From the NCBI GenBank assembly GCA_052274345.1, contig DAVZGP010000009.1, positions 1-64,000 of the forward strand: a DNA stretch of 64,000 nucleotides. The letters are read 5' to 3'. Shown piece by piece: positions 36,481-45,582 of the stretch. The position numbers and the translations under genes are program-made. This DNA is from Clostridium_AD sp937920395 (GTDB lineage: Bacteria; Bacillota; Clostridia; Clostridiales; Clostridiaceae). The notes beneath the pieces were generated by a model. The model was not told the origin of the DNA. It made no database searches and saw nothing but the letters and a program-made list of their open reading frames with translations. Numbering within the stretch: position 1 is the stretch's first letter; each line of letters begins with the position of its first letter.

Positions 36481-36547
36481 TGATATTTCATCACAATATG
36501 CGATGAGTTAATATATTTTAGTGAAAATTATATTAAGGGGGAAAAAT

Positions 36548-36922
36548 ATGAGAATAGCATTAGTAGCACATGATAAAAAGAAGGAAGATATGATTGATTT
36601 TGCAAAAAGATATAAGGATATTTTAGCTAAACATGAGTTATATGGGACTGGTACAACAGGAAAATTAATAAATGAAGAGGTTGGTCTTCCAGTCACTAGA
36701 TTTTTATCAGGACCACTTGGAGGCGATCAGCAAATAGGTGCTAAGCTTGCTCAGGGTGAAATGGATATGATAATTTTCCTTCGAGATCCACTAACACCTC
36801 AACCCCATGAACCAGATATTTCAGCACTTCTTAGATTATGTGATGTACATTGTATTCCGCTTGCTACAAATCTAGGTACAGCTGAAGTTTTAATGAGAAG
36901 TTTAAAAGATAGAGAATATTAA
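36548..36922 (+). CDS. mgsA: methylglyoxal synthase
   Basis: A 124-residue enzyme converting dihydroxyacetone phosphate to methylglyoxal and phosphate. It starts IALVAHDKKK, with the phosphate-binding GTGTTGKLI and SGPLGGDQQIGAK. The catalytic Asp lies in FLRDPLTPQPHEPD. ATG 36548 has AAGGGGGAAAA upstream. A terminator follows. Confidence 0.96.
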   Translation: MRIALVAHDKKKEDMIDFAKRYKDILAKHELYGTGTTGKLINEEVGLPVTRFLSGPLGGDQQIGAKLAQGEMDMIIFLRDPLTPQPHEPDISALLRLCDVHCIPLATNLGTAEVLMRSLKDREY

Positions 36923-36938
36923 TAACATATGTTAGGTG

Positions 36939-36970
36939 AGTGCTGCAATTTTGCAGTACTTTTTTTATTT
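36939..36970 (+). terminator. terminator after mgsA
   Basis: AGTGCTGCAA pairs with TTGCAGTACT, followed by seven or more T residues. Confidence 0.93.
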
Positions 36971-37064
36971 TAGATGATTAATATATATTTTTATTATAAT
37001 TTGTAATATAAATGATGAAAATTAAATATATATAAAGAGTAAAAGATTGTATAAGGAGGAGCAA

Positions 37065-37469
37065 ATGGGGAATTATAATACGCAGTATCAAAGCTATTAT
37101 AATAATTTAGCTAGAAAGCAAAGGGGCACAAATAAATTTCATAGTGAAAAAAATAAATTCCATAGTGGAAAAAACAAACAAGACACAATATCAAATTTAT
37201 ATTTAAAGAGATTAACAAGAGAGTTAATTGGAGTACTTATATTATTTATTTTTGTTTTGCTTCTCAAAGTAGTTATTACACCAAAAACACAAATTGTATA
37301 TAATTATTCTAAGGAAGCGATAAATAAGAAATATAATTATAGTACATTAATTGGAAAAGCTAAGGATATTAGATTTAAAAATGTAGAAACAATTACGATA
37401 AAGTTTTTAGATAAAGTTAAAAGCATAATACCTAATGAAAATGGAATAAACAATAATATTAATTTTTAG
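37065..37469 (+). CDS. short SpoIVFA-like membrane protein
   Basis: A 134-residue protein: a basic, Asn/Gln/Tyr-rich N-terminus (GNYNTQYQSYYNNL), one membrane helix (about 57-75), then about 60 extracytoplasmic residues. It lies directly before a spoIVFB-type gene, the position of spoIVFA. SpoIVFA-like proteins usually carry an M23/LytM-like C-terminal domain, and that is absent here. It may be a truncated or minimal partner that holds SpoIVFB. ATG 37065 follows AAGGAGGAG. Confidence 0.6.
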   Translation: MGNYNTQYQSYYNNLARKQRGTNKFHSEKNKFHSGKNKQDTISNLYLKRLTRELIGVLILFIFVLLLKVVITPKTQIVYNYSKEAINKKYNYSTLIGKAKDIRFKNVETITIKFLDKVKSIIPNENGINNNINF

Positions 37470-37518
37470 TAAAATGGAGTGATTTACAACATCATTAGTA
37501 ATTGCTTTGGGGGATAAA

Positions 37519-38379
37519 TTGATAAAAATAAGTAAGTTATTTATACCGTATATTATTTTGCTAATAGTGTTGGGATTTAAAGGTAAACTAGTAATATCTT
37601 TTCTTTTCGTATTCCTCCATGAGTTAATGCATTATATAACTGCAAGAATTTTAGGCTTTTCTGGTTTTGATATAGAAATACTTCCTGTAGGTGCAGTACT
37701 TAAACTTAAAGATTTAGATGAAGCAAATGCAAAAGAAGATTTAATGATTTCTTTATCAGGACCATTACTAAACTTATTACTTGCACTCATTTTTTATATT
37801 CTATTTATAATATTTAAAAGGCCTTATTTTGATTTGATTTGTAATAGTAATTTAGCGATAGGTATATTTAATCTTATACCGGCTTTCCCATTAGATGGGG
37901 GAAGGGTGCTTCGTGATATACTTAGTTTTAATAATATATATAGAAAGGCTAATGAGGCAACTATTAGGGTTAGCATGATTCTTGGAAGTGTTTTTATGTT
38001 TGTATATTTTGTAAGTGTGTCTGCAAATAGGGGTAATTTTAATTTGGGATTAATTTCAATATTTATTTTAATATCTTCAATTAAAGAGAAGGAAAGGATA
38101 GTATATTTGATTATGGGCTACATTATTAAGAAAAAATATAGATTCATAAAACGAGGATATGTAGAGAATAGAAGTATATCTATTTTTTGTGAGAGAAGTT
38201 TATTATATGTTTTAGGAATAATTGATAAAAACAAATATAATTTGTTTACTATACTTGATAGAAATATGTGTTTAATCGAGACATTGTGTGAGGAAGAAAT
38301 AATCGAGGCAATAAAAGTCTATGGTAATATAAGTTTAAGGGAGTACATTGATATTAAAAAATTAAAACATATTTTATGA
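37519..38379 (+). CDS. spoIVFB: SpoIVFB-type M50 intramembrane metalloprotease
   Basis: A 286-residue membrane site-2 protease. The zinc motif HELMH (in FVFLHELMHYITARIL) and the second motif NLIPAFPLDGGRVL lie in membrane segments. The last 85 residues form a cytoplasmic domain resembling a small CBS-like module. In bacilli it cleaves pro-sigma-K in the mother cell. TTG 37519 is preferred, after TTGGGGGAT. It follows the SpoIVFA-like gene by 50 bases. Confidence 0.88.
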   Translation: MIKISKLFIPYIILLIVLGFKGKLVISFLFVFLHELMHYITARILGFSGFDIEILPVGAVLKLKDLDEANAKEDLMISLSGPLLNLLLALIFYILFIIFKRPYFDLICNSNLAIGIFNLIPAFPLDGGRVLRDILSFNNIYRKANEATIRVSMILGSVFMFVYFVSVSANRGNFNLGLISIFILISSIKEKERIVYLIMGYIIKKKYRFIKRGYVENRSISIFCERSLLYVLGIIDKNKYNLFTILDRNMCLIETLCEEEIIEAIKVYGNISLREYIDIKKLKHIL

Positions 38380-38398
38380 TATTTCTTATATCAAAATG

Positions 38399-38432
38399 GT
38401 CAACCTATTATTAGGTTGATTATTTTATTTTA
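38399..38432 (+). terminator. terminator after spoIVFB
   Basis: TCAACCTA pairs with TAGGTTGA around TTAT, followed by a T-rich tract. Confidence 0.85.
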
Positions 38433-38541
38433 AATGATAAAATTTTTAGTTTTGAGATTTAAGACTCATGTGTTAAAATAAAATAATGTAATGAACGTAA
38501 ACTATTATTTACTTTAGATGAAAAAACGAGGAGTGGTTTCT

Positions 38542-40395
38542 ATGAATAAAATTTCCGATGATATCTTATTTAAGGTTGAAAAACCCGCTAGATATATAGG
38601 TGGAGAACTAAATTGTTGTTATAAAGATATAGATAAAATTGATATAAGATTTGCTTTTTGTTTTCCAGATGTGTACGAAGTGGGCATGTCACATTTAGGA
38701 AGTAGAATACTTTATCATGTATTGAATGAAAGAGTTGATACTTATTGTGAAAGAGCTTTTGCACCTTGGCCAGATATGGAAAAACAAATGAGAGATAACG
38801 ATATAGCTTTGTATGCACTAGAGAGTAAGGATCCTTTAAACAAATTTGATTTTTTAGGATTTACGCTTCAGTATGAGATGAGTTACACAAATATTCTTAA
38901 TATGCTTGATATGTCAGGCATTACTATAAGAGCATCTAAGAGAGGCGAGGATGAGCCTATAATTATGGCTGGTGGTCCCTGCGCCTATAACCCTGAACCT
39001 TTATACGATATAGTTGATTTCTTTGAACTTGGTGATGGTGAGGAAATAATGAATGAAGTATTGGATGTTTATAAAAATCATAAAGGCACAAAAAAAGAAT
39101 TTTTAAGAGAAATATCTAAAATAAGGGGAGTATATGTTCCTTCATTATATGACGTATCTTATAATGATGATAACACAATTTGCGAATTTAAACCTAAATA
39201 TGATGATGTTCCAAGTAGTGTTAAGAAAAGATTTGTAGTAGATTTTGATAAAGTTGCTTACCCAGAGAAAATAGTAGTTCCATATACTGAAATAGTACAT
39301 GATAGGGTAATCCTTGAGACATTTAGAGGATGTACAAATGGATGCAGATTTTGCCAAGCAGGTATGATATATAGACCTGTTAGAGAAAAAAGCACTGCGA
39401 CTCTTATTGATGAAGCAGATAAATTATTAAAGAGTACTGGATATAGAGAAATATCTTTAAGTTCACTGAGCATTTGTGATTATTCTGATATTAAAAACCT
39501 TGTAACTACACTTATAGAGAAAAACAAGGCAGATCATGTTAGTGTATCTTTGCCATCTATTAGGATAAATTCTTTCTCAGTGGACTTAATTAAGGAAATA
39601 CAAAAGGTGAAAAAAACTGGTATAACTTTTGCACCTGAAGCAGGAACACAAAGAATGCGAGATATTATAAATAAAGGCGTAACAGTAGAACAAGTATTAG
39701 AAGCAGTTAGTAGTGTATTTGCTTCAGGTTGGTCAACTATAAAACTTTACTTTATGGTGGGGCTTCCTTATGAGACATTAGAGGATGTACAAGGCATTGC
39801 AGAGCTTTCAGATAAAGTTGCAGGTGAATACTTTAAAATTCCAAAGGAAACACGAAAAAGAGGATTAAGAGTTACTACAAGTACAGCTATATTTGTACCT
39901 AAACCATTTACTCCATTTCAATGGGTACCTCAAAGCAGAATGGAGGATGTAGTAGAAAAAATAAAAGCAGTTAAGTATGCAATCAAAAGTAAGGCAGTTA
40001 CATACAATTATCATGAATCGATAGTTTCATATTTAGAGGCAGTTATGGCTAGAGGAGACAGAAGAATTTGTGATGTTATAATAAGGGCATTTGAAAAAGG
40101 TGCAAAATTTGATGGTTGGGGCGAATATTTTAATTTTCAAATATGGAAGGAAGCAATGGAGGAATGTAATGTTTCAGGAGATTTCTATGCTTATAGGGAA
40201 AGAAGTTACGATGAAGTACTTCCTTGGGATTTCATAGATATTGGTGTTAATAAAGAGTATTTAATAAATGAAAATGAAAAGGCTAAAAAAGTAGAATTAA
40301 CTCAAAACTGTAAAGAGGGCTGCACACATTGTGGAGTTAATGTTAACTTTAAAGAAGGGACGTGTTTTAAAGGTGCGTTATTTAATCAAGTATAG
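38542..40395 (+). CDS. B12-binding-domain radical SAM protein (TIGR03960 family)
   Basis: A 617-residue protein. The N-terminal domain (FCFPDVYEVGMSHLG, MAGGPCAYNPEPL) resembles cobalamin-binding folds. The radical SAM motif is CTNGCRFC within RGCTNGCRFCQAG. The C-terminus is Cys-rich (CKEGCTHCGVN), a likely second metal site. ATG 38542 follows CGAGGAGTGG. The family always occurs with the DUF2344 gene that overlaps it here, and often near rng and ribosomal genes, suggesting RNA or ribosome modification; the substrate is unknown. Confidence 0.88.
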   Translation: MNKISDDILFKVEKPARYIGGELNCCYKDIDKIDIRFAFCFPDVYEVGMSHLGSRILYHVLNERVDTYCERAFAPWPDMEKQMRDNDIALYALESKDPLNKFDFLGFTLQYEMSYTNILNMLDMSGITIRASKRGEDEPIIMAGGPCAYNPEPLYDIVDFFELGDGEEIMNEVLDVYKNHKGTKKEFLREISKIRGVYVPSLYDVSYNDDNTICEFKPKYDDVPSSVKKRFVVDFDKVAYPEKIVVPYTEIVHDRVILETFRGCTNGCRFCQAGMIYRPVREKSTATLIDEADKLLKSTGYREISLSSLSICDYSDIKNLVTTLIEKNKADHVSVSLPSIRINSFSVDLIKEIQKVKKTGITFAPEAGTQRMRDIINKGVTVEQVLEAVSSVFASGWSTIKLYFMVGLPYETLEDVQGIAELSDKVAGEYFKIPKETRKRGLRVTTSTAIFVPKPFTPFQWVPQSRMEDVVEKIKAVKYAIKSKAVTYNYHESIVSYLEAVMARGDRRICDVIIRAFEKGAKFDGWGEYFNFQIWKEAMEECNVSGDFYAYRERSYDEVLPWDFIDIGVNKEYLINENEKAKKVELTQNCKEGCTHCGVNVNFKEGTCFKGALFNQV

Positions 40396-41074
40396 TAAGA
40401 AAAGTGAGATTAAATTTGTTGCTCACTTAGATTTAATGAGAACTATCCAAAAGATAATTAAAAGGTCAGAACTTCCAATAGGGTATTCAAAAGGATTTAA
40501 TCCTCACATGGCAGTATCAATTGCGCAACCATTGTCAGTGGGGGTACATTCAAATGGTGAATATATGGATGTGGTACTTAATGAAGATATTAACGAAGAA
40601 TATATTATGAATAAAATGAACGAGAACACACCACGTGGAATTGAAATTTTAGATGTTGTTAAAGTAATTCCTGTTGAGGGAACAAAGATAAAACAGGCTA
40701 TGGCAATTATTGATGCAGCTAGATACACTATTAAATTTAAATGTACTAATATAGAAGGTATTAAAGAAAAAATGGATGAACTAGATGCAATAGACAAATG
40801 GAATATTATTAAAACCAGTAAAAAAAGTGGAGAAAAGTTGATTAATATAAAACAATTTATTCATGAGTTCGATTATAGCGTAGATGATTTTGTTATGTGT
40901 ATTAAAGTCCTTATTTCTTGTGGTAGTCGTGATAATTTATCTGCTAGTCTACTATGTGAATATATGGAGCAAAACTTAGAGTTTATTAATAAAGAGACTT
41001 TTATTGATATAACTCGCGAGGAAATGTATGCATATAAAGATGAAAAATTAGTCACTCTTAGCGAGTTTTTCTAA
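40373..41074 (+). CDS. TIGR03936/DUF2344 radical-SAM-linked protein
   Basis: About 233 residues. The conserved block RYLIKYSKKSEIKFVAHLDLMRTIQKIIKRSELPI is split here as VAHLDLMRTIQK and SELPIGYSKGFNPHM, typical of DUF2344. It overlaps the radical SAM gene by 23 bases. The GTG at 40373 fits the family N-terminus; AAGGGA lies about 12 bases upstream, a rather long gap, so the exact start is uncertain. It probably assists the partner enzyme. Confidence 0.85.
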   Translation: MRYLIKYSKKSEIKFVAHLDLMRTIQKIIKRSELPIGYSKGFNPHMAVSIAQPLSVGVHSNGEYMDVVLNEDINEEYIMNKMNENTPRGIEILDVVKVIPVEGTKIKQAMAIIDAARYTIKFKCTNIEGIKEKMDELDAIDKWNIIKTSKKSGEKLINIKQFIHEFDYSVDDFVMCIKVLISCGSRDNLSASLLCEYMEQNLEFINKETFIDITREEMYAYKDEKLVTLSEFF

Positions 41075-41099
41075 AATAGTAAAATAGGAGTGGGTTGAA

Positions 41100-42542
41100 A
41101 TGAAAGAAATATATATTGAAAGGCAAGAAGAAATACTTAGAATAGCAATAAAGGAAAATAACAAACTAAAGGAATGTTTTATAGAAGAAGAGAATAGCGG
41201 ACCAGTTCCAGGAGAAATATATAAAGGTGTTGTAAAAAATATTGTTCCAGCGATTAAGTGTGCTTTTATAGATATTGGTCATAATAAAGATTGTTATATG
41301 TATCTTGATGAAAAGTTTCATAATACCAAGGTAAAAAAAGGCGATGAACTTATTGTTGAAGTTTTAAAAGAGGCAATAGATAAAAAAGGGGCAAAAGTTA
41401 CTAGCGCTTTTGGTATTCCAGGTACTTATTGCGTGGTTGTTAATATGAATAAAAATATTAGCTTTTCAAAAAAAATAAACAACAAAGCTTTTGAGACTTT
41501 GGTTGAGAGATCATTAATTAAACCAAAGGATATTGGGGTAATGATTAGGACTAATGCTGTTCAGGTTGATATTAATACTCTGAATGATGAGGTTGAAGCA
41601 CTGTATGAGATATATAAGAATGTTATTAACCGAGGTGAATATTCAAGAAATCCCATTTTGTTATTTAGTAATGCTGGTGCTTTAAATAGAACCTTACGAG
41701 ATATTTTAGATAAAAATACTTTCAAAATAGTATTGAATAATGAAAGCGATTTTGAGTATACTAAAAAAAACACGCAAACAAGGTCTGATATTGACGTTAA
41801 AGTTGAACTTCATAATGAGAGTAGGATGTTATTTGATTATTATGGGATTGAAAAAGAGTTACTAAGTCTACGTAATCACAGAATTACGTTAAAATGTGGT
41901 GGGAATATTGTCATTGATAAAACGGAGGCAATGTACGTAATTGATATAAATTCTGGGAAGAATATAAAAAGCCGTTCACTTCAAAAGACTGCACAAACTA
42001 CTAATATTGAAGCAGCAACAGAAATAGCTAGGCAGATAAGACTTCGAAATTTAAGCGGAATCATTATAATAGATTTTATTGATGTTGAGGATCTGGGCGT
42101 TAGAAAAAGCATATTAAATGCTCTAAAAGAAGGATTTGAGGACGATAAAAATAAGACCGTGATTTATCCATTTACACAGCTTAATTTAGTTCAAATTGCA
42201 AGGAGAAGGCGAGGTAAGTCAATATATGAATATATTGAGGAACCTTGTACGTTATGCGGTGGTAAGAGTAGTAGGGTTAAATTGTCTTATATCCAATTTT
42301 TAATTAGAAGTGAAATTTTTAAGATTAACAGTGAACAGGTTTTATTAGATATCTATATAGAAATTGGTGAAGTTTATAAAAAGGATATCATGGACAATGT
42401 TTTAGAATTTGTACGTCAAATAGGGGCTATAGATAATAAAGTTTATGTCAATTTTATTCCTCATTTAGAGAAATTCAAAGTAGAATCGCTAATTTTTGCA
42501 AATCAAATAAGAAATTTGCAAGCATATAAGATATATGAGTAA
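41100..42542 (+). CDS. rng: ribonuclease G/E family endoribonuclease
   Basis: A 480-residue RNase G-like enzyme. An S1-like domain (GEIYKGVVKNIVPAIKCAFIDIG) is at residues 37-110. The catalytic DNase I-like region has EAMYVIDINSGKN with the Mg-binding Asp, and GIIIIDFIDV supplies the second Asp. The zinc-link motif is CTLCGG rather than the common CPxCxG, still with both Cys. It cuts single-stranded AU-rich RNA for rRNA and mRNA processing. The L21 operon promoter lies just after the stop codon. Confidence 0.93.
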   Translation: MKEIYIERQEEILRIAIKENNKLKECFIEEENSGPVPGEIYKGVVKNIVPAIKCAFIDIGHNKDCYMYLDEKFHNTKVKKGDELIVEVLKEAIDKKGAKVTSAFGIPGTYCVVVNMNKNISFSKKINNKAFETLVERSLIKPKDIGVMIRTNAVQVDINTLNDEVEALYEIYKNVINRGEYSRNPILLFSNAGALNRTLRDILDKNTFKIVLNNESDFEYTKKNTQTRSDIDVKVELHNESRMLFDYYGIEKELLSLRNHRITLKCGGNIVIDKTEAMYVIDINSGKNIKSRSLQKTAQTTNIEAATEIARQIRLRNLSGIIIIDFIDVEDLGVRKSILNALKEGFEDDKNKTVIYPFTQLNLVQIARRRRGKSIYEYIEEPCTLCGGKSSRVKLSYIQFLIRSEIFKINSEQVLLDIYIEIGEVYKKDIMDNVLEFVRQIGAIDNKVYVNFIPHLEKFKVESLIFANQIRNLQAYKIYE

Positions 42543-42548
42543 ATATGC

Positions 42549-42577
42549 TTTACAAACATGTCTGTGTATGTTAAAAT
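42549..42577 (+). promoter_or_regulatory. promoter of the rplU operon
   Basis: TTTACA and TAAAAT are separated by 17 bases, directly after rng. Confidence 0.8.
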
Positions 42578-42584
42578 GTCATTT

Positions 42585-42665
42585 GTAGACCGCACACGTA
42601 AGGTTATAAACATGCTTATTATTAAGAACTATATAAAGCGTGTACCTGGGATGGCGAGACTGGAT
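42585..42665 (+). ncRNA. ribosomal protein L21 leader
   Basis: The leader between the promoter and rplU carries sequence I associate with Firmicute L21 leaders (GACCGCACACGTAAGG upstream, CTGGGATGGCGAGACTGG before the ribosome site). It is expected to bind L21 and repress the operon. The call is by position and remembered motif, without a covariance search. Confidence 0.7.
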
Positions 42666-42681
42666 CAAGGAGGTGTATTTT

Positions 42682-42993
42682 ATGTACGCAGTTGTAGTAA
42701 CTGGTGGAAAACAATACAGAGTTCAAGAAGGAGACGTTTTATTCGTTGAAAAATTGAATGCTGAAGTTGAAACAACAATTGAGTTAAATGAAGTTCTTGC
42801 AGTAGGCAAGGAAGATGGATTGGTAGTTGGAAAACCTGTAGTTGAAGGAGCTAAAGTTGTTGCTAAAGTATTAGCACAAGGAAAAGCTAAAAAGATTATA
42901 GTTTTCAAATTTAAGAGAAAGTTAGATTATAGAAAGAAACAAGGACATAGACAATCATATACTAAAATTCAAATCGAGAAGATAGAAGCTTAG
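42682..42993 (+). CDS. rplU: 50S ribosomal protein L21
   Basis: A 103-residue L21 (starts MYAVVVTGGKQYRVQEGD, ends with the basic RKKQGHRQSYTKIQIEKI). ATG 42682 follows AAGGAGGTG. First gene of rplU-prp-rpmA; prp starts three bases after its stop codon. Confidence 0.98.
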   Translation: MYAVVVTGGKQYRVQEGDVLFVEKLNAEVETTIELNEVLAVGKEDGLVVGKPVVEGAKVVAKVLAQGKAKKIIVFKFKRKLDYRKKQGHRQSYTKIQIEKIEA

Positions 42994-42995
42994 TT

Positions 42996-43328
42996 ATGGT
43001 TAAAGTTGGATTTGTTCGAAGTCTAGGTAATATAGTTTCTTTTAAAATAAAAGGTCATGCAGAGCCTAAAGAAAAACAGTTGGATGTGGATTTAATTTGT
43101 AGTGCTATTTCAGCAATTTCTCAAACTACGATTATTGGGATTGAGGAAGTTTTAAAAATTAAAGCAAAGTATGATATAGATGATGGATTTTTAAATTTAA
43201 ATTTAGAAAATCAAACTCTAGAAGATATCGAAAGATGTCAAGTTTTACTTGAAACAATGATACTTGGACTTAAAAGCGTAGAAATTACTTATGGAAAATA
43301 TATAGAAGTGGAAATAGAGGAGGTGTAA
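42996..43328 (+). CDS. prp: ribosomal-processing cysteine protease Prp
   Basis: A 110-residue protease that removes the N-terminal extension of L27 in Firmicutes. The catalytic pair is His in FKIKGHAE and Cys in DLICSAISAISQT. Placement between rplU and rpmA is the standard order, and its substrate is encoded five bases downstream. Confidence 0.95.
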   Translation: MVKVGFVRSLGNIVSFKIKGHAEPKEKQLDVDLICSAISAISQTTIIGIEEVLKIKAKYDIDDGFLNLNLENQTLEDIERCQVLLETMILGLKSVEITYGKYIEVEIEEV

Positions 43329-43332
43329 GACT

Positions 43333-43635
43333 ATGTTAGTTATGAATCTACAGTTATTTGCTCATAAAAAAGGAGTAGGTAGTACAAGAAATGGTAGAGA
43401 CAGTGAATCTAAGAGACTTGGAGCTAAACGTGCAGATGGACAATTTGTTCTTGCAGGTAATATTTTAGTAAGACAAAGAGGAACAAAAATCCATCCAGGA
43501 AACAATGTTGGAATAGGTGGAGATGATACTCTTTTCGCTAAAATTAGTGGAATAGTAAAATTCGAAAGAATGGGAAAGATGAAGAAAAAAGCAAGCGTTT
43601 ATCCTGTTGATGAAGAAATATCTATTGCTGAGTAA
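43333..43635 (+). CDS. rpmA: 50S ribosomal protein L27 with cleavable N-terminal extension
   Basis: A 100-residue L27. The first residues MLVMNLQLFAHKKG contain the Prp recognition site; cleavage after LQLF exposes AHKKG, which reaches the peptidyl-transferase centre. ATG 43333 follows GGAGGTG seven bases upstream. Confidence 0.98.
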   Translation: MLVMNLQLFAHKKGVGSTRNGRDSESKRLGAKRADGQFVLAGNILVRQRGTKIHPGNNVGIGGDDTLFAKISGIVKFERMGKMKKKASVYPVDEEISIAE

Positions 43636-43638
43636 TTT

Positions 43639-43668
43639 AAGGCACCCTTAAAGGGTGCTTTTTTAAAA
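43639..43668 (+). terminator. terminator after rpmA
   Basis: AAGCACCC-type stem (GGCACCCTT with AAGGGTGCT) is followed by six T residues. Confidence 0.93.
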
Positions 43669-43867
43669 TTCTCTTTTGGAGAATATAAATTAATGAAGTA
43701 TAAATATAATTTTACATAGAAAACAGAGATAAATGGCAATATATAAATATAAAATGTTGGAATTTATATATGCTATTTTGATAATAATAAATTTTATATA
43801 ATAAAACTTTAATTAAGATTTAAAAAGATTTAAAAAATAGAAAATGCGCTAAGGTAAGGTGAAATAT

Positions 43868-45151
43868 ATGTTTATTGATACAGCAAGGATTTTTGTAAAA
43901 TCAGGAAATGGTGGTAACGGATCTGTTTCGTTTAGAACAGAGAAATATATACCTCTCGGTGGACCAGATGGTGGAGACGGTGGAGATGGTGGAGATGTAA
44001 CATTTGTAGTTGATGCAAATATGACTACTTTATTAGATTTCTCGTATGCAAGAAAATTTGTAGCTAAAAATGGAATGGGCGGTTCTGGCTCTAAGTGTTA
44101 TGGAAAAGCTGGAGAAGATCTGTTTGTTAAAGTTCCAATGGGAACTATTGTACGTGATATGGAAACAAATAAAATAATGTATGATTTAGCTCATGATGGT
44201 GAAACTTATCGAGTTTGTAAAGCTGGAAAAGGCGGAAAAGGTAATGTTAAGTTTTGTACACCTACAAGGCAAGCACCTAATTTTGCTGAACCAGGAATGC
44301 CAGGGGAAGAACGATGGATTAAACTTGAACTTAAGATTTTAGCTGATGTTGGGTTATTAGGATTCCCCAATGTAGGGAAATCTACGTTATTATCAGTAGT
44401 CTCAAAAGCAAGACCTAAAATTGCTAACTATCATTTTACAACTTTAAAACCAAATTTAGGAGTTGTAAGTGTTAAGGGTGCACAACATTTTGTTATGGCA
44501 GATATTCCAGGTATAATTGAAGGTGCAGCTGAAGGAGTAGGTCTTGGAATAGGATTCTTAAGACATATTGAGAGGACTAGAATGCTTATCCATGTGGTTG
44601 ATATTTCAGGAATAGAAGGTAGAGATCCAGTAGAAGACTTTATAAAAATAAATGAAGAACTTCGTAAATATAGTGTTAAATTGTGGGATAGACCTCAAAT
44701 AATAGCTGCAAATAAAAGTGATTTACTCTTCGATGATGAAGTGTTTGAAAACTTTAAGAAAAGATTAAATGAATTAGGTTATGATGATAGTAAGATATTC
44801 AAAATATCTGCAGCTACAAATCAAGGTGTAGAAGCTTTGATGAAAGAAGCCGCTAGGATGTTATCTACTATTCCAGTTACAGAACTAGTAATAAATGATG
44901 AGGAAAAATTCGTAATAGAAGAAAAGAGATTTACGTACACTGTTGAAGTGGATTCTCAAGGTACTTTTGTTGTTGAAGGAAGTTTTGTTGATAGATTACT
45001 TAGTGCAGTTAATGTAAATGAGCCGGATTCTCTTAGATATTTCCATAAGGTTTTAAAGAATAAGGGCGTTTTTGATACATTAGTTGAAAAAGGAATTAAA
45101 GATGGCGATACAGTAAGATTACAAAATTTTGAATTTGAATATTTAGTATAA
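43868..45151 (+). CDS. obgE: Obg GTPase
   Basis: A 427-residue ribosome-associated GTPase. The glycine-rich Obg domain (VKSGNGGNGSVSFR, GGPDGGDGGDGGD) covers 1-158. The G domain has GFPNVGKSTLL (G1), DIPGIIEGA (G3) and NKSD (G4). A C-terminal OCT domain ends the protein. It acts in 50S assembly, and in bacilli in sporulation and stress response. ATG 43868 is five bases after AGGTGA; a GTG at 43859 is also in frame. Confidence 0.97.
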   Translation: MFIDTARIFVKSGNGGNGSVSFRTEKYIPLGGPDGGDGGDGGDVTFVVDANMTTLLDFSYARKFVAKNGMGGSGSKCYGKAGEDLFVKVPMGTIVRDMETNKIMYDLAHDGETYRVCKAGKGGKGNVKFCTPTRQAPNFAEPGMPGEERWIKLELKILADVGLLGFPNVGKSTLLSVVSKARPKIANYHFTTLKPNLGVVSVKGAQHFVMADIPGIIEGAAEGVGLGIGFLRHIERTRMLIHVVDISGIEGRDPVEDFIKINEELRKYSVKLWDRPQIIAANKSDLLFDDEVFENFKKRLNELGYDDSKIFKISAATNQGVEALMKEAARMLSTIPVTELVINDEEKFVIEEKRFTYTVEVDSQGTFVVEGSFVDRLLSAVNVNEPDSLRYFHKVLKNKGVFDTLVEKGIKDGDTVRLQNFEFEYLV

Positions 45152-45193
45152 AAGATAGTTATTATTTTTTAAGAAGGCATGTAGGAGGATATT

Positions 45194-45484
45194 ATGATCA
45201 CAAGTAAGCAAAGAAGTTATTTAAGAACTTTTGGTAATAAATTGCAACCTTTATTTCAGCTTGGAAAAGCAGGAGTAGAACAAAATTTTTTAAAGCAAGT
45301 AGAAGAAGCATTAGAAGCTAGGGAAATCATTAAAATTAAAGTTTTAAATAATAGTGGAATAACTGCTAGAGAAGCTTCAGATATAATTTGCGAATCGATA
45401 GGTGCTGAGGCAGTTCAAAGTATCGGTAGCAAATGTGTATTATACAAAAGATCTATAAAAAAACCTATAATAGAATTACCATAA
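45194..45484 (+). CDS. yhbY: YhbY CRM-domain RNA-binding protein
   Basis: A 96-residue single CRM domain (LRTFGNKLQPLFQLGKAGV with the GxxG loop) that binds pre-50S particles. The ATG follows GTAGGAGG. Usual position after obgE. Confidence 0.93.
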   Translation: MITSKQRSYLRTFGNKLQPLFQLGKAGVEQNFLKQVEEALEAREIIKIKVLNNSGITAREASDIICESIGAEAVQSIGSKCVLYKRSIKKPIIELP

Positions 45485-45512
45485 AAGCGTGTAATGTTAC
45501 ATGCTTTTTCTT
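45483..45512 (+). terminator. terminator after yhbY
   Basis: AAAAGCGTGTAA pairs with TTACATGCTTTT around TG, then T-rich sequence. Confidence 0.85.
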
Positions 45513-45582
45513 CTATACAAAGTTGGAACCTTTTTATTTTTTTATTTAAATAGACCTATTATAATATAAAGAAGGTGTTACA

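Noticed and set aside
36480..36547. Terminator between rodA and mgsA (TGATGA/TCATCA)
   Set aside because: The stem is only six base pairs and has no T run, so read-through into mgsA is likely.
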